From Pseudomonadota bacterium (GTDB taxonomy: Bacteria; Pseudomonadota; Gammaproteobacteria; Steroidobacterales; Steroidobacteraceae): a DNA stretch of 33,519 nucleotides. A model generated the notes under the pieces. That model was not told the origin of the DNA. It saw only the letters and a list, made by a program, of their open reading frames with translations, and did no database searches. The position numbers were made by a program, and so were the translations under genes. Below are positions 1 to 7,895 of this stretch, in pieces. Position 1 is the first letter of the stretch. Every line of letters starts with the position of its first letter. The DNA lies in assembly GCA_021780395.1 (NCBI GenBank), contig JAJXYU010000076.1, positions 1-33,519 on the forward strand, written 5' to 3'.

Positions 1-298
1 CCATGCCGATCGTCGACGGCGTATCGAGTCCGAACGGCATCGCGGTCACGTCGCCGCGCCCCTCGCGCCGCGCGAGGCGCACCGCGAGCCAGCTGTACAG
101 CGCATCACCGACCAGCACGCCGAACGCGGTTCCCGGGATCATGCGCCCGAACACGGTGTCGCCGGGCATCCCGAAGCCCCGGACGAGGACCGCGGCGAAC
201 AGCGCGAGCACCGACAGATTGTCGACCGACAGCGCGATGAATCCGTTGATGTCCCCTTTGACGGGACGCAACCCGATGGTGCGCGGCGCTGGCGGCAT
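1..298 (-). CDS. NCS2-like (xanthine/uracil-type) permease, N-terminal part only
   Basis: The reverse strand opens at an ATG preceded by GGGAG about nine bases upstream and runs off the left edge, so only about 99 N-terminal residues are visible. They read as an inner-membrane transporter: a GDINGFIAL segment, a hydrophobic first helix (LSVLALFAAVLV), then RMIPGTAFGVLVGDALYSWLA and a DVTAMPFGLDTPS loop. The xxMPxGLDTPS loop after the second helix is what I recognise from NCS2-like permeases annotated as xanthine/uracil/vitamin C carriers. The substrate cannot be told from this fragment. A terminator behind the upstream P450 gene suggests it has its own promoter in 299-367. Confidence 0.6.
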   Translation of the reverse strand, partial: MPPAPRTIGLRPVKGDINGFIALSVDNLSVLALFAAVLVRGFGMPGDTVFGRMIPGTAFGVLVGDALYSWLAVRLARREGRGDVTAMPFGLDTPSTIGM

Positions 299-367
299 GT
301 TCGACGTCTCCCTTGCGCGGGCCGGCCGATCGCCGGCGACCTGCGGCTAGTGAAGCGCGTCGACGGC

Positions 368-397
368 GCAAAGGAAAGGCCCGCGTCCGGGACGCGG
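368..397 (-). terminator. Probable Rho-independent terminator of the P450 gene
   Basis: On the reverse strand, immediately after the P450 stop codon, CCGCGTC and GACGCGG form a 7-bp GC stem around a three-base loop (381-397). A T-rich stretch follows (complement of 371-380, GCCTTTCCTT). The orientation fits termination of the P450 transcript before the permease gene. The T run is interrupted, so efficiency is uncertain. Confidence 0.55.
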
Positions 398-399
398 TC

Positions 400-1710
400 T
401 CAGCGCGGTTCGATCCACATCGAGAGGTCGGAGCGCAGGCGGTAGTTGATCCGCGCCTCGATGCGCGGAGTCTCGTCGGAGACCGGCGTCAGGCGGAACC
501 GCCGGCTCATCACCGCGAGGTGCGTCGCCATCTCGAAGGTCGCGAGCGCCTCGCCGATGCAATGCCGCGGTCCCACGCCGAACGGGATGTACACGAAACG
601 GTGGCGCGCAGCCTCCGCCGCCGGAGCGAAACGGGACGGATCGAAGCGCTCCGGGTCCTGCCAGTGCGCCGGATGCCGGTGCAGGAAATACGGACTGATG
701 AAGACGTCGGTCGCAGCCGCCAGCGCGACGCCGTGCAACACGTCCGGCGCGACCGTACGGCGGGCGATCATCCAGCCCGGCGGACACAGCCGCAAGGATT
801 CCTTGATCACCTGTTGTCCGACCGCCCATCCCTCGAGGCCCTCGAGACCGAGCGTCGAGAGCGCCGGCAACCCCAGGGTCGACGCGGCGAGTTCCTCCTG
901 GATCTCGGGATGCCGCCCGAGCAGATACCAGGTCCAGGTGAGCGCCGACGCGGTGGTCTCGTGCCCGGCGACGACCAGCGTGATCAGTTCGTCGATCAGT
1001 TGCCGGTCGCTCATGCGCTCGCCGGTCTCCTTGTCCTCCGCCTCGAGCGCCATCTCGAAGAAATCGACGCGCTTCTCCTGCGGATTCGCCCGACGCCGGT
1101 CGATCAATTCCTGCAGGATGGTGCCGAGGGAGCGGATCCGGTAGGCGAATCGCAGGTCCCGGTCCGCCTCGGTGTGCACGATCGAGAACGGGTTCGCGCC
1201 GAAGCGCTCGCGGATCAGCGCGAGATCGTCGCCGAAGATCGCGCGCAGATTGATGTCGAGCGTCAGCTCGCTCGCCGCTTCGGTCACGTTCAGCGGCACG
1301 CCGTGGCGCGCGACCGCATCCCAGCGCGACGCGTATTCCTCGTTGGTCTGCGCGATCGCGCCGCCAAAACCCGACAGCACGCGCCGGTGGAATGCCGGCT
1401 GCAGCATCCGGCGCTGCCGCTGCCAGTCGTCGCCGCTGCTGGTCATGATGCCCCGGCCGAGCAGGATCGAGATCTGATCGGTGCCGACCCCCTTGACGTA
1501 GTTGCGATGATTGGTGAGCAACACGCGCTTCACCGCCTCCGGGTCGTTCACGACGTAGCTGTAGACCCGGCGGCGGGGGGAATACACGCGAAAGAAGTCC
1601 CCATAGACCGGCAGCCAATCGCGGATCTTGGCAAGGGTTTCCTCCGAAGCGCCGAGATCGAACGACTCCGGCGGCTCCGGCACCGGGACGGCGGCGCCTG
1701 GCGAGTGCAT
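400..1710 (-). CDS. Cytochrome P450 (soluble, bacterial class I type)
   Basis: This 436-residue haem-thiolate monooxygenase has every P450 hallmark. The C-helix WxxxR is W96-R100, the I-helix oxygen-activation motif AGHETT is at 248-253, the K-helix ExxR is E304-R307, and the haem loop FGVGPRHCIG carries the axial Cys384. There is no N-terminal membrane anchor, so it should be cytosolic and take electrons from a separate ferredoxin. A [2Fe-2S] ferredoxin is encoded divergently 127 bases away. The ATG at 1710 is chosen because conserved sequence begins soon after it; the in-frame extension upstream is arginine-rich with no family character, and the Shine-Dalgarno is weak. The substrate is unknown; family knowledge suggests hydroxylation of a hydrophobic compound such as a terpenoid, steroid or fatty acid. 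No ferredoxin reductase is visible nearby. Confidence 0.93.
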   Translation of the reverse strand: MHSPGAAVPVPEPPESFDLGASEETLAKIRDWLPVYGDFFRVYSPRRRVYSYVVNDPEAVKRVLLTNHRNYVKGVGTDQISILLGRGIMTSSGDDWQRQRRMLQPAFHRRVLSGFGGAIAQTNEEYASRWDAVARHGVPLNVTEAASELTLDINLRAIFGDDLALIRERFGANPFSIVHTEADRDLRFAYRIRSLGTILQELIDRRRANPQEKRVDFFEMALEAEDKETGERMSDRQLIDELITLVVAGHETTASALTWTWYLLGRHPEIQEELAASTLGLPALSTLGLEGLEGWAVGQQVIKESLRLCPPGWMIARRTVAPDVLHGVALAAATDVFISPYFLHRHPAHWQDPERFDPSRFAPAAEAARHRFVYIPFGVGPRHCIGEALATFEMATHLAVMSRRFRLTPVSDETPRIEARINYRLRSDLSMWIEPR

Positions 1711-1741
1711 CGTCAGGATTCTGCTCGACCCGGGTGGGGCC

Positions 1742-1758
1742 GGGGATACGTATTTCCC
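1742..1758. promoter_or_regulatory. Palindrome in the divergent P450/ferredoxin promoter gap
   Basis: The perfect 8-bp palindrome ATACGTAT (1746-1753) is flanked by GGGG on one side and TTCCC on the other, making an imperfect GG(N2)ATACGTAT(N2)CC dyad. It lies near the middle of the 127-base gap between two divergent redox genes, which is where a shared operator would be expected. No adjacent regulator gene supports it, so it is only a candidate. Confidence 0.3.
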
Positions 1759-1837
1759 ACGATGACCGGACGCTGGCGCCGTGACGCGCTTTCGCGCGAT
1801 CCTCGAGCGCACGTTTCCGGAGGATCCGGGGGTTCCG

Positions 1838-2164
1838 ATGATCAAGGTCACGTTCGTCGACGCGACGGGCGCTTCCCAGACGGTCGAGGCGCGACCCGGC
1901 GCGACGCTGATGGAGACCGCGGTCGAGAACGCGGTGCCCAGCATCGTCGGCTTCTGCGGCGGGATGTGCAGCTGCGGCACCTGCCACTGTTATGTCGACG
2001 CCGGGTGGGCGTCGCGGATGGCCGCGCCGAGCGAGGACGAACTCGACACGCTGCGACGAGTCCTCGATCGCGACCCGCGCAGCCGGCTCGCGTGCCAGAT
2101 CAAGATCGAGCCCGGACTGGAAGGACTTCGGGTCGAGCTGCCCGCCAGACAGCGCAACCCTTGA
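1838..2164 (+). CDS. [2Fe-2S] ferredoxin, adrenodoxin/putidaredoxin type
   Basis: This 108-residue electron carrier has the vertebrate-type ferredoxin cluster pattern: Cys40, Cys46 and Cys49 in FCGGMCSCGTCHCYV, and Cys86 in RLACQI. The spacing C-x5-C-x2-C-x36-C matches putidaredoxin-like proteins that serve P450s, and the residues before Cys86 resemble the family's reductase/P450 contact region. Two extra cysteines (Cys44, Cys51) lie within the cluster loop. The start at 1838 is chosen over an in-frame ATG at 1781 because the fold begins at MIKVTFVDATG and a G-rich ribosome site lies just upstream. Its divergent position beside the P450 makes it the probable redox partner. Confidence 0.9.
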   Translation: MIKVTFVDATGASQTVEARPGATLMETAVENAVPSIVGFCGGMCSCGTCHCYVDAGWASRMAAPSEDELDTLRRVLDRDPRSRLACQIKIEPGLEGLRVELPARQRNP

Positions 2165-2200
2165 GCGCCGCGGCACCGTCTGGGGTCTTCGCCGGCCGAT

Positions 2201-3478
2201 CTACTCCAGGCCATGCCCGCCGGGTCCTCGTTCCCGATGCCAAAGTGCGAGCGCCGACGCGAGCGCCGCAAGCGCCATCAGAAAAAAGAACGCGAGCATC
2301 GGTGCGTAACCCGCGGGATTCGCTGCCCCCGCCCCGGCGCGGTCGGCGAGCCACCCGGCGATCAGATTGGAGCCCGCCATCGCCAGAGCCTGCAGGAGCG
2401 TGATCAGACCGAGCGCCGCGCCGAGCCGCGCGGGCTCGACGATCAGCGTGGTCGCCGGCCAGATCACCGCCGGCACGAGCGCGAAACTCACGCCCATCAT
2501 CGCCGTCGAGATCCACAGGTTCCAATCGGTCAGCGCGAGCAGCACGAACGTCGCTGGCAACAGCACGGTCCCCCAGACGAGCATCGACGCGCGATGCCCG
2601 ATGCGATCCGCGAGGAGCCCGAAGATCGGAGTCGCGAAGATCGCGGCGAAGAAGACCCAGCTGTTTGCGAGCCCCGCGCGCTGCAGGCTCAAACCCTTGA
2701 CTTGTTGGAAGTACTCGATTGCGTACGTGGTGCGGAACGGGAAGAACACCGCCGCATAGAGCACGTGAAGCCCGAGGATGTACCAGAATGAGCGGTCGAA
2801 CCGGAGGAGCGCTTGCCAGTCGAAGGCACCGCTTTCCGGCGCGGTGCGACGCGCGCGAGGCCGGGCGCGACGATCGATCGCCTGATAGGCGATCGCCGCG
2901 GCGAGCCCGACGGCGGTGAGGCCTGCGCCAAGCCACAACGGCGGCTGCCAGCCGCGCGCGTACAGCCGATGCGCCCACACGGTGGAGGTGTCAACCGCGT
3001 AGGAGCCGACGCGCGCGAGACTCAAGTACAACGCGGTCGCGAGCGCGATGCCGCGTCGCGGGAACCACTGCGCCAGACCAGCGACGAGCGCGATGAAGAT
3101 CGCGCCTTCGCTGATCCCAAACAGGAATCGGCCGAACACCATCAAGCCGTAGGGCTCGCCGATCGCGGTGAGCCCTGCACCGATCACGCCGACCGCCGCG
3201 GATCCTACCGCGACGCGCGCGGGCCCCAGTCGATCGATCAATACGCCGCTCGCGAGCGCGAGCACCGCGTTCGGCACGCTGATGATGCCGTTGAGCATTC
3301 CGAGTTGGGATTGGTGGAAGCCTCGCTGCCGCACCAGCAGGTCTGCGATCGGACCGATCACGTCGTCTTCGTAGTAGCTGCTCGACACGGCGAGCGCCGC
3401 GAACGCGAGCACCCACCAGCGCAGCGGCGACGGTCCGTCGGTCTCGGCGCCGTCGCCGCCCGATGGTCCGGCGCTCAC
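2201..3478 (-). CDS. Major facilitator superfamily transporter
   Basis: This 425-residue inner-membrane carrier shows the 12-helix MFS layout. The signature loop after TM2, GVLIDRLGPARV (78-89), is repeated in the second half as GLLADRIGHRASML (287-300), and a charged central loop rich in Arg separates the halves near 203-216. The start is a GTG at 3478 whose last two bases overlap the TGA of the upstream FAD oxidoreductase gene (GTGA), a typical coupled junction. An in-frame upstream extension of 43 residues is arginine-rich and lies inside the oxidoreductase gene, so I reject it. Substrate is unknown. Coupling with the oxidoreductase suggests it moves that enzyme's substrate or product. Confidence 0.88.
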   Translation of the reverse strand: MSAGPSGGDGAETDGPSPLRWWVLAFAALAVSSSYYEDDVIGPIADLLVRQRGFHQSQLGMLNGIISVPNAVLALASGVLIDRLGPARVAVGSAAVGVIGAGLTAIGEPYGLMVFGRFLFGISEGAIFIALVAGLAQWFPRRGIALATALYLSLARVGSYAVDTSTVWAHRLYARGWQPPLWLGAGLTAVGLAAAIAYQAIDRRARPRARRTAPESGAFDWQALLRFDRSFWYILGLHVLYAAVFFPFRTTYAIEYFQQVKGLSLQRAGLANSWVFFAAIFATPIFGLLADRIGHRASMLVWGTVLLPATFVLLALTDWNLWISTAMMGVSFALVPAVIWPATTLIVEPARLGAALGLITLLQALAMAGSNLIAGWLADRAGAGAANPAGYAPMLAFFFLMALAALASALALWHRERGPGGHGLE

Positions 3479-4839
3479 CGGATCCGCGCGCCCTGGCGCA
3501 CGAGCTCCGATTGCACCGTCTCGATCGTGAGCCGGTCGAGGGGCTCGTCGCGGCGGATCGAGATTGCGGCGGCGACGCCGGCGCCCTGGCCGCCGACCGC
3601 ACAGCACATCATGTTGCGCGCGGACGCGTGCGAGATCTTGTCGCCGCCGATCGCCCGTCCTGCGACCAGCAGGTTGCGGACCCGACGAGGCACGAGTGCA
3701 CGATACGGCACCTGCCAGTAGCGTCCCGTGGTCGGCAGGATCAAGACCCCGTAACCGTCTACGAATTCCGGAAAGATGCCGATCGCATCCTCGAATCGCC
3801 CTTGCTCTCGCACGTCGGCGCCGGTCAGGTTGTAGAGCGCATCGATCTTGCGGGTATCGCGGATCCCGAGGGTCATCCCGAAGTTACGCAGCTTGGCATG
3901 CTCACAGCCCGGCATGAACCCGCGCAGCGCGTTCAGCGCATGGATCGCCTCTCGCCGGCCCCGGATCTCGCCGACGGTGAGGTCAACCGGGTCGGTCCCG
4001 TCGATTTCGGGAACGTGCACCAGGTTCAGGTACGTCAGATCCCCCTGGTCGGTGACGCTCCCCCAGGTGCCGGCGATCGTGTGCAGACTCGACGGGATCA
4101 GGCCGGCCGCGAGCGCCTGCTGGAACGGCTTACGCAGGAACGGCGAGAACAGGGTGTCCTCCTTGCCGGTCGTCTCGTACTCCCACTCGCCGTTGCCGGA
4201 CCAGTCGGCATAGGTCTGGGGGTCGGCCTTGACCGCGTCGATGAACCGTCGCTTGTCGACGCCGCTCATCGAGAACATCACCGACACGGCCATCATCTCC
4301 CGCTTCGGGGTCCTGCGAAACGGTGCGCCGGCACGCACCGCCACATCCGCGTCGCCGGTCGCGTCGATCACACGCTTCGCGAGGATCGCCTCGCGCCCGG
4401 CCTTGCTCTCGGTGATCACGCCGAGTATCGCGTCGCCCTCCATGATCGGCGCGACACACCAGCGATGCAGCAGCGGAGTGATCCCGGCCTCCTCGACGAG
4501 CGTATCGGCGACCCACTTGAACATTTCGGCGTCGAGTGCGTGGCTGATCGACTGCGGCTCCGGCAATGCCGCACCCATCGCCTTCGCACGTTGCTCGAAC
4601 TCGATGCCGATGCCCTCGCAGTCGACCGTGCGCTCGTGCCGGTACCAGGCGAGGCCCTCGACGCCGACCTGGGTCATGTTCCCGCCGAAGCACCCATACC
4701 GGTCGAGCAACGCAGTGCGCGCGCCGGCCCGTGCGGCGGCGAGGGCCGCCGCGAGTCCGCCGGGACCGCTGCCGACCACGAGCACGTCGGTCTCGAGAAC
4801 CACGTCAAGCGAGCGCGCAGCCTCTTCGATCCGTCGCAT
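3475..4839 (-). CDS. FAD-dependent oxidoreductase (FAD_oxidored family)
   Basis: This 454-residue flavoprotein opens with a Rossmann dinucleotide site: VLVVGSGPGGLAAALAAARAG (GSGPGG 23-28) with the ribose-binding acid Asp46 in ALLDR. RYGCFGGNMTQVG follows, then VIDATGDADVA, and near the C-terminus a second FAD-contact block with GRAIGGD and GGQGAGVAAA (about 392-425). This order matches the PF12831 type of FAD oxidoreductase, which acts on diverse small organic molecules; I cannot name the substrate. The ATG at 4839 is preferred to one at 4932 because the Rossmann strand starts about 18 residues in, as usual. It overlaps the MFS gene by four bases and is divergent from a TonB-dependent receptor, suggesting a shared uptake and catabolic role. 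Confidence 0.85.
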   Translation of the reverse strand: MRRIEEAARSLDVVLETDVLVVGSGPGGLAAALAAARAGARTALLDRYGCFGGNMTQVGVEGLAWYRHERTVDCEGIGIEFEQRAKAMGAALPEPQSISHALDAEMFKWVADTLVEEAGITPLLHRWCVAPIMEGDAILGVITESKAGREAILAKRVIDATGDADVAVRAGAPFRRTPKREMMAVSVMFSMSGVDKRRFIDAVKADPQTYADWSGNGEWEYETTGKEDTLFSPFLRKPFQQALAAGLIPSSLHTIAGTWGSVTDQGDLTYLNLVHVPEIDGTDPVDLTVGEIRGRREAIHALNALRGFMPGCEHAKLRNFGMTLGIRDTRKIDALYNLTGADVREQGRFEDAIGIFPEFVDGYGVLILPTTGRYWQVPYRALVPRRVRNLLVAGRAIGGDKISHASARNMMCCAVGGQGAGVAAAISIRRDEPLDRLTIETVQSELVRQGARIR

Positions 4840-5104
4840 GTCCGATCCTCGCGTGCCGAACGCATCGGCGCGAGACGTTATCACCACCGCGAACCACCCG
4901 CACGGCTTTCTCGGCGTCGCACACCGTGTCACGGATCCGTCATCCGCGTGTCGTCAAAACACCATCGTGCATTCAACACAATTGGGCGATAGCGGTTCGA
5001 CCGACCCCGCGCGCAACCCGCGCGACGCGGTACGCGCCGCCGCGCACCGGAGACCCCGGGCGCCAGACTCGGATCCGTCAACACATGCATCCAGGGAGAC
5101 TCCA
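4840..5104. other. Divergent intergenic region between FAD oxidoreductase and TonB receptor
   Basis: This 265-base gap must carry promoters for both neighbours. It contains a locally AT-richer stretch near 4955-4990, a 10-bp palindrome ACGGATCCGT near 4930-4940, and a second GGATCCGTCA copy near 5080. I could not identify convincing -35/-10 pairs on either strand, and no small gene is credible. The end of the gap holds the receptor's ribosome site GGGAGA. Confidence 0.4.
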
Positions 5105-7810
5105 TTGAACAGCAGAATGAAGCTCGGTATCGCGATCGCGGCGATCCTCGGCGGTAGCGCGGTGAACGCGCTCGCGGCGACCGATCAAGGCCCGAGTCCG
5201 ACCGCCGCGTCGACCTCGGACCCGGCGTCGGGCTCGGCGCTCCAGGAGATCGTGGTGACCGCGCAACGACGCGCCCAGTCGGTCCAGGACGTGCCGATCA
5301 CGATCCAGGCGATCACCGGCGCCCAGCTCAATCAGCTCAGCGTGACGACCTTCGACGACGTGCTGAAGTATCTACCGAACGTGACCTTCGGATCGAACGG
5401 CCCGGGCCAGGGCAGCATCTTCATGCGCGGGATGAGCGCGGGATTCGCCGGCAATCAATCGAGCGCGACCTTCGCGTCGTTCCCGAACGTCGCGACCTAC
5501 CTCGATGATCAGTCGCTGCAATTTCCGGCGCGCAATCTCGACGTCTACATGGTGGACATGCAGCGCATCGAGGTGCTCGAGGGACCGCAGGGCACGTTGT
5601 TCGGCGGCGGAGCCGAGGCCGGTGCGATCCGTTACATCACGAACAAGCCGGTGCTCGACCGCACCGAGGGCGTCACCGAGGCGAGCTACGGCGTGACCGC
5701 GCACGGCGACCCGAACCACGCGGTGAGCGCGGTGTTGAACGCACCCCTGGTCGACCACAAGCTCGCGGCACGCGTGGTGATCTACGACGACCGGCGCGGT
5801 GGGTACATCACCAACGTCGCCAGCACGTTCACGCGCAGCAACAACGACACCGGCAACTATTACGGTGGCGTGCGGCCGGGCGCGAACGGCCTGTGCCCCA
5901 ACGGACTGCCGACGAACACCGGCTTCTGCGTGCCCGCGGCGAACCAGGTCGCGAACAACTACGCGATCGCGGGACGCGCGTCGAATCCGGTCCAGTACGG
6001 CGGCGTCCGGGCGGAACTCCTCTATAAGATCAACGACGACTGGAACGCACTGATCACCCAGAGCTACCAGGACATGGAGGCCGACGGCCTGTCGACTCAG
6101 TACCCGATCGGCTCCGACGGCCAGAAGCTCGGTCCGTGGGAAGTGACCGCGTTCGTGCCCGCGGTGAACAAGGATCGATTCGAGAACACCGCGTTCACGG
6201 TGAACGGCAAGCTCGGCGCGCTGCACGCCGTCTACACGGCCGGCTATCTCGTCCGCCACATCGACCAGACCAACGATTATTCGAACTACACGCGCAGCGC
6301 CTACGGCTTCTACTACACGTGCAGCGGCGGCTCGGGCTTCGGCTCCGGGACGCCGTCGTCGACGGTGCCGACCTGCTACTCGCCGATCACCTCGTGGCAC
6401 GACCAGGTCAAGAATACCCACCTGAGCAACGAGTTCCGGCTGAGCACGCCGAGCAACTGGCGGACCCGCGGGATCGTCGGCCTGTTCTGGGAGGATTTCG
6501 AGATCTACGACAACATGAACTTCCTCTACAAGACGATCCCTTCGTGCACGCCGACGAACCTCGCGAACGCGCTCGCGGGCGGCTTGCCGTGCGTCGGAAA
6601 CGTCGGTCCGTTCCCCGGTGCGTATGCGTCGGACCCGAGCGTGCGGAACGACAACGTCGCGTTCGGCGAGGACATTCGCCGCGGCTACAAGCAGACCGCG
6701 GTGTTCGCATCGATGGACTACGACATCGTCCCGAAGGTGCTGACGATCACCGGCGGCGCCCGCTACTACCGCTACAGCGAGGACGAGGTCGGCTCGAAGT
6801 ACACGACCCCGCTCGCGTGCGCCGACGTGCCGAACGGTTGCTACGCCGGCGCGACCAGCATCAATGCCGAGCACGAGAACGCGGTCTACACCGGCGTCAA
6901 GGGCCGCGCGAACGTCACCTGGCACGTGACCCCGGACATCATGCTCTACTACACGTTCTCGCAAGGATTCCGCCCGGGCGGGTTCAACCGGACCGTCGCG
7001 AACAAGGCGAAGGACGCGAACGGCGTGCCGCAGTACTCCTCTCCGCTCAGCTACAAGCCGGACTCGCTGACCAACAACGAGATCGGCTGGAAGGCGGAGA
7101 TGCTCGACCATCACCTGTTGCTGAACGGATCGTTCTATCGGATGGACTGGAACGACGTGCAATTCGCGCTGTTCGATCCGACGATCCTCGGCAACACGAC
7201 TTTCGTCGTGAACGGCCCGAACTATCGGATCGACGGCTTCGAGCTGCAGTTCGTCGCGAAGCTCCCCGGCGGCTTCACGCTGCAGGGGTCGGGCTCCTGG
7301 AACAGCGCGAACCAGTCCTCCTCGCCCTGCCTGATCGACAACTACGTGAGCTCCGCCGGCGTGAAGTCGCCGAACTTCGGTCAGTGCATCACCGAGGTCA
7401 AGGGCGCGCCGTTCCCGAACCCGTTCGGCGCGCTGAACACCCGGCCGGCGTTCTCTCCGTCGCAGGAGTTCAACCTCCGGGCCCGCTACGACTGGAACTA
7501 CGAGGCGTATCGGGGATTCGTGATGATCGGCGCGAACCACATCGGTCACATGACCAACGAACCGGCGAGCTTCGTGAACGGCGACACCGTGCAGGTCCCG
7601 TACACGACGTGGCTGAAATACGATCAGCCGGGATACACGACCTACGACGGCTCGGTCGGCGTCGCGAAGGGCGCGTGGACCGCCGAGGTGTACGGGCAGA
7701 ACCTGTCCAATTCGGACGCGAGCCTGTTCACCTCCTCGTCTCAGTTCATCAAGTCGGAGGTGCCGCTGCGACCCCGGGTGATCGGCGTGAAGGTCGGTTA
7801 CCGATTCTGA
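5105..7810 (+). CDS. TonB-dependent outer-membrane receptor
   Basis: This 901-residue outer-membrane transporter imports a bulky or scarce nutrient using TonB energy. A signal peptide spans about 1-25 (hydrophobic IAIAAILGG, cleavage near NALA). A TonB-box-like EIVVTAQRR follows (49-56), then the plug domain to about 183, including MRGM, RIEVLEGPQGTLFGGGAEAG and YITNKP, and a beta-barrel that ends in the required terminal Phe (VGYRF). The start is taken as TTG at 5105: GGGAGA lies five bases upstream, and the second receptor here has almost the same leader before its GTG. An ATG at 5117 is the alternative but sits far from the ribosome site. The barrel has no known substrate signature. The downstream sulfotransferase is co-oriented. 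Confidence 0.92.
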   Translation: MNSRMKLGIAIAAILGGSAVNALAATDQGPSPTAASTSDPASGSALQEIVVTAQRRAQSVQDVPITIQAITGAQLNQLSVTTFDDVLKYLPNVTFGSNGPGQGSIFMRGMSAGFAGNQSSATFASFPNVATYLDDQSLQFPARNLDVYMVDMQRIEVLEGPQGTLFGGGAEAGAIRYITNKPVLDRTEGVTEASYGVTAHGDPNHAVSAVLNAPLVDHKLAARVVIYDDRRGGYITNVASTFTRSNNDTGNYYGGVRPGANGLCPNGLPTNTGFCVPAANQVANNYAIAGRASNPVQYGGVRAELLYKINDDWNALITQSYQDMEADGLSTQYPIGSDGQKLGPWEVTAFVPAVNKDRFENTAFTVNGKLGALHAVYTAGYLVRHIDQTNDYSNYTRSAYGFYYTCSGGSGFGSGTPSSTVPTCYSPITSWHDQVKNTHLSNEFRLSTPSNWRTRGIVGLFWEDFEIYDNMNFLYKTIPSCTPTNLANALAGGLPCVGNVGPFPGAYASDPSVRNDNVAFGEDIRRGYKQTAVFASMDYDIVPKVLTITGGARYYRYSEDEVGSKYTTPLACADVPNGCYAGATSINAEHENAVYTGVKGRANVTWHVTPDIMLYYTFSQGFRPGGFNRTVANKAKDANGVPQYSSPLSYKPDSLTNNEIGWKAEMLDHHLLLNGSFYRMDWNDVQFALFDPTILGNTTFVVNGPNYRIDGFELQFVAKLPGGFTLQGSGSWNSANQSSSPCLIDNYVSSAGVKSPNFGQCITEVKGAPFPNPFGALNTRPAFSPSQEFNLRARYDWNYEAYRGFVMIGANHIGHMTNEPASFVNGDTVQVPYTTWLKYDQPGYTTYDGSVGVAKGAWTAEVYGQNLSNSDASLFTSSSQFIKSEVPLRPRVIGVKVGYRF

Positions 7811-7841
7811 ACACCGCGCCCGGGATCCCGATCGGTTCGGC

Positions 7842-7847
7842 TAGAAT
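7842..7847 (+). promoter_or_regulatory. Possible -10 element (TAGAAT) before the sulfotransferase
   Basis: TAGAAT sits 48 bases upstream of the sulfotransferase start and just before a strong hairpin. No good -35 is present at the expected distance, so this is weak. If real, the hairpin would lie at the very start of the transcript rather than act only as a terminator. Confidence 0.25.
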
Positions 7848-7848
7848 C

Positions 7849-7886
7849 GGCGGCGGGCCCACGGGGCCCGCCGCCTTCCCCTTTTC
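7849..7886 (+). terminator. Strong hairpin with T-rich tail after the TonB receptor
   Basis: GGCGGCGGGCCC (7849-7860) pairs perfectly with GGGCCCGCCGCC (7864-7875) around an ACG loop, giving a 12-bp GC stem. TTCCCCTTTTC follows directly. This is a good intrinsic-terminator shape placed 38 bases after the receptor stop codon. It would separate the receptor from the downstream operon or attenuate read-through, since the sulfotransferase starts only ten bases beyond it. Confidence 0.65.
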
Positions 7887-7895
7887 TGGAGTCGC

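Noticed and set aside
407..417. GGTTCGATCC resembling a tRNA T-arm
   Set aside because: It encodes the conserved end of the P450 and no acceptor or anticodon stems surround it.
313..2403. Very long open frame (696 residues) on the forward strand
   Set aside because: It lies opposite the P450 gene, is Arg/Asp-rich and lacks any domain; it reflects the GC bias that keeps antisense frames open.
4930..5090. Repeated GGATCCGTCA as a paired regulatory site
   Set aside because: Only two short copies occur in the gap and a similar string is found inside the FmdB-like gene; this is compatible with chance.
4229..5104. N-terminal extension of the first TonB receptor
   Set aside because: It overlaps the FAD oxidoreductase gene on the other strand and would place the signal peptide about 290 residues inside the protein.
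5372..7549. 725-residue reverse-strand open frame opposite the first TonB receptor
   Set aside because: The composition is dominated by Arg, Val, Ala and Asp with no motif, while the forward frame is a full receptor ending in the expected Phe.
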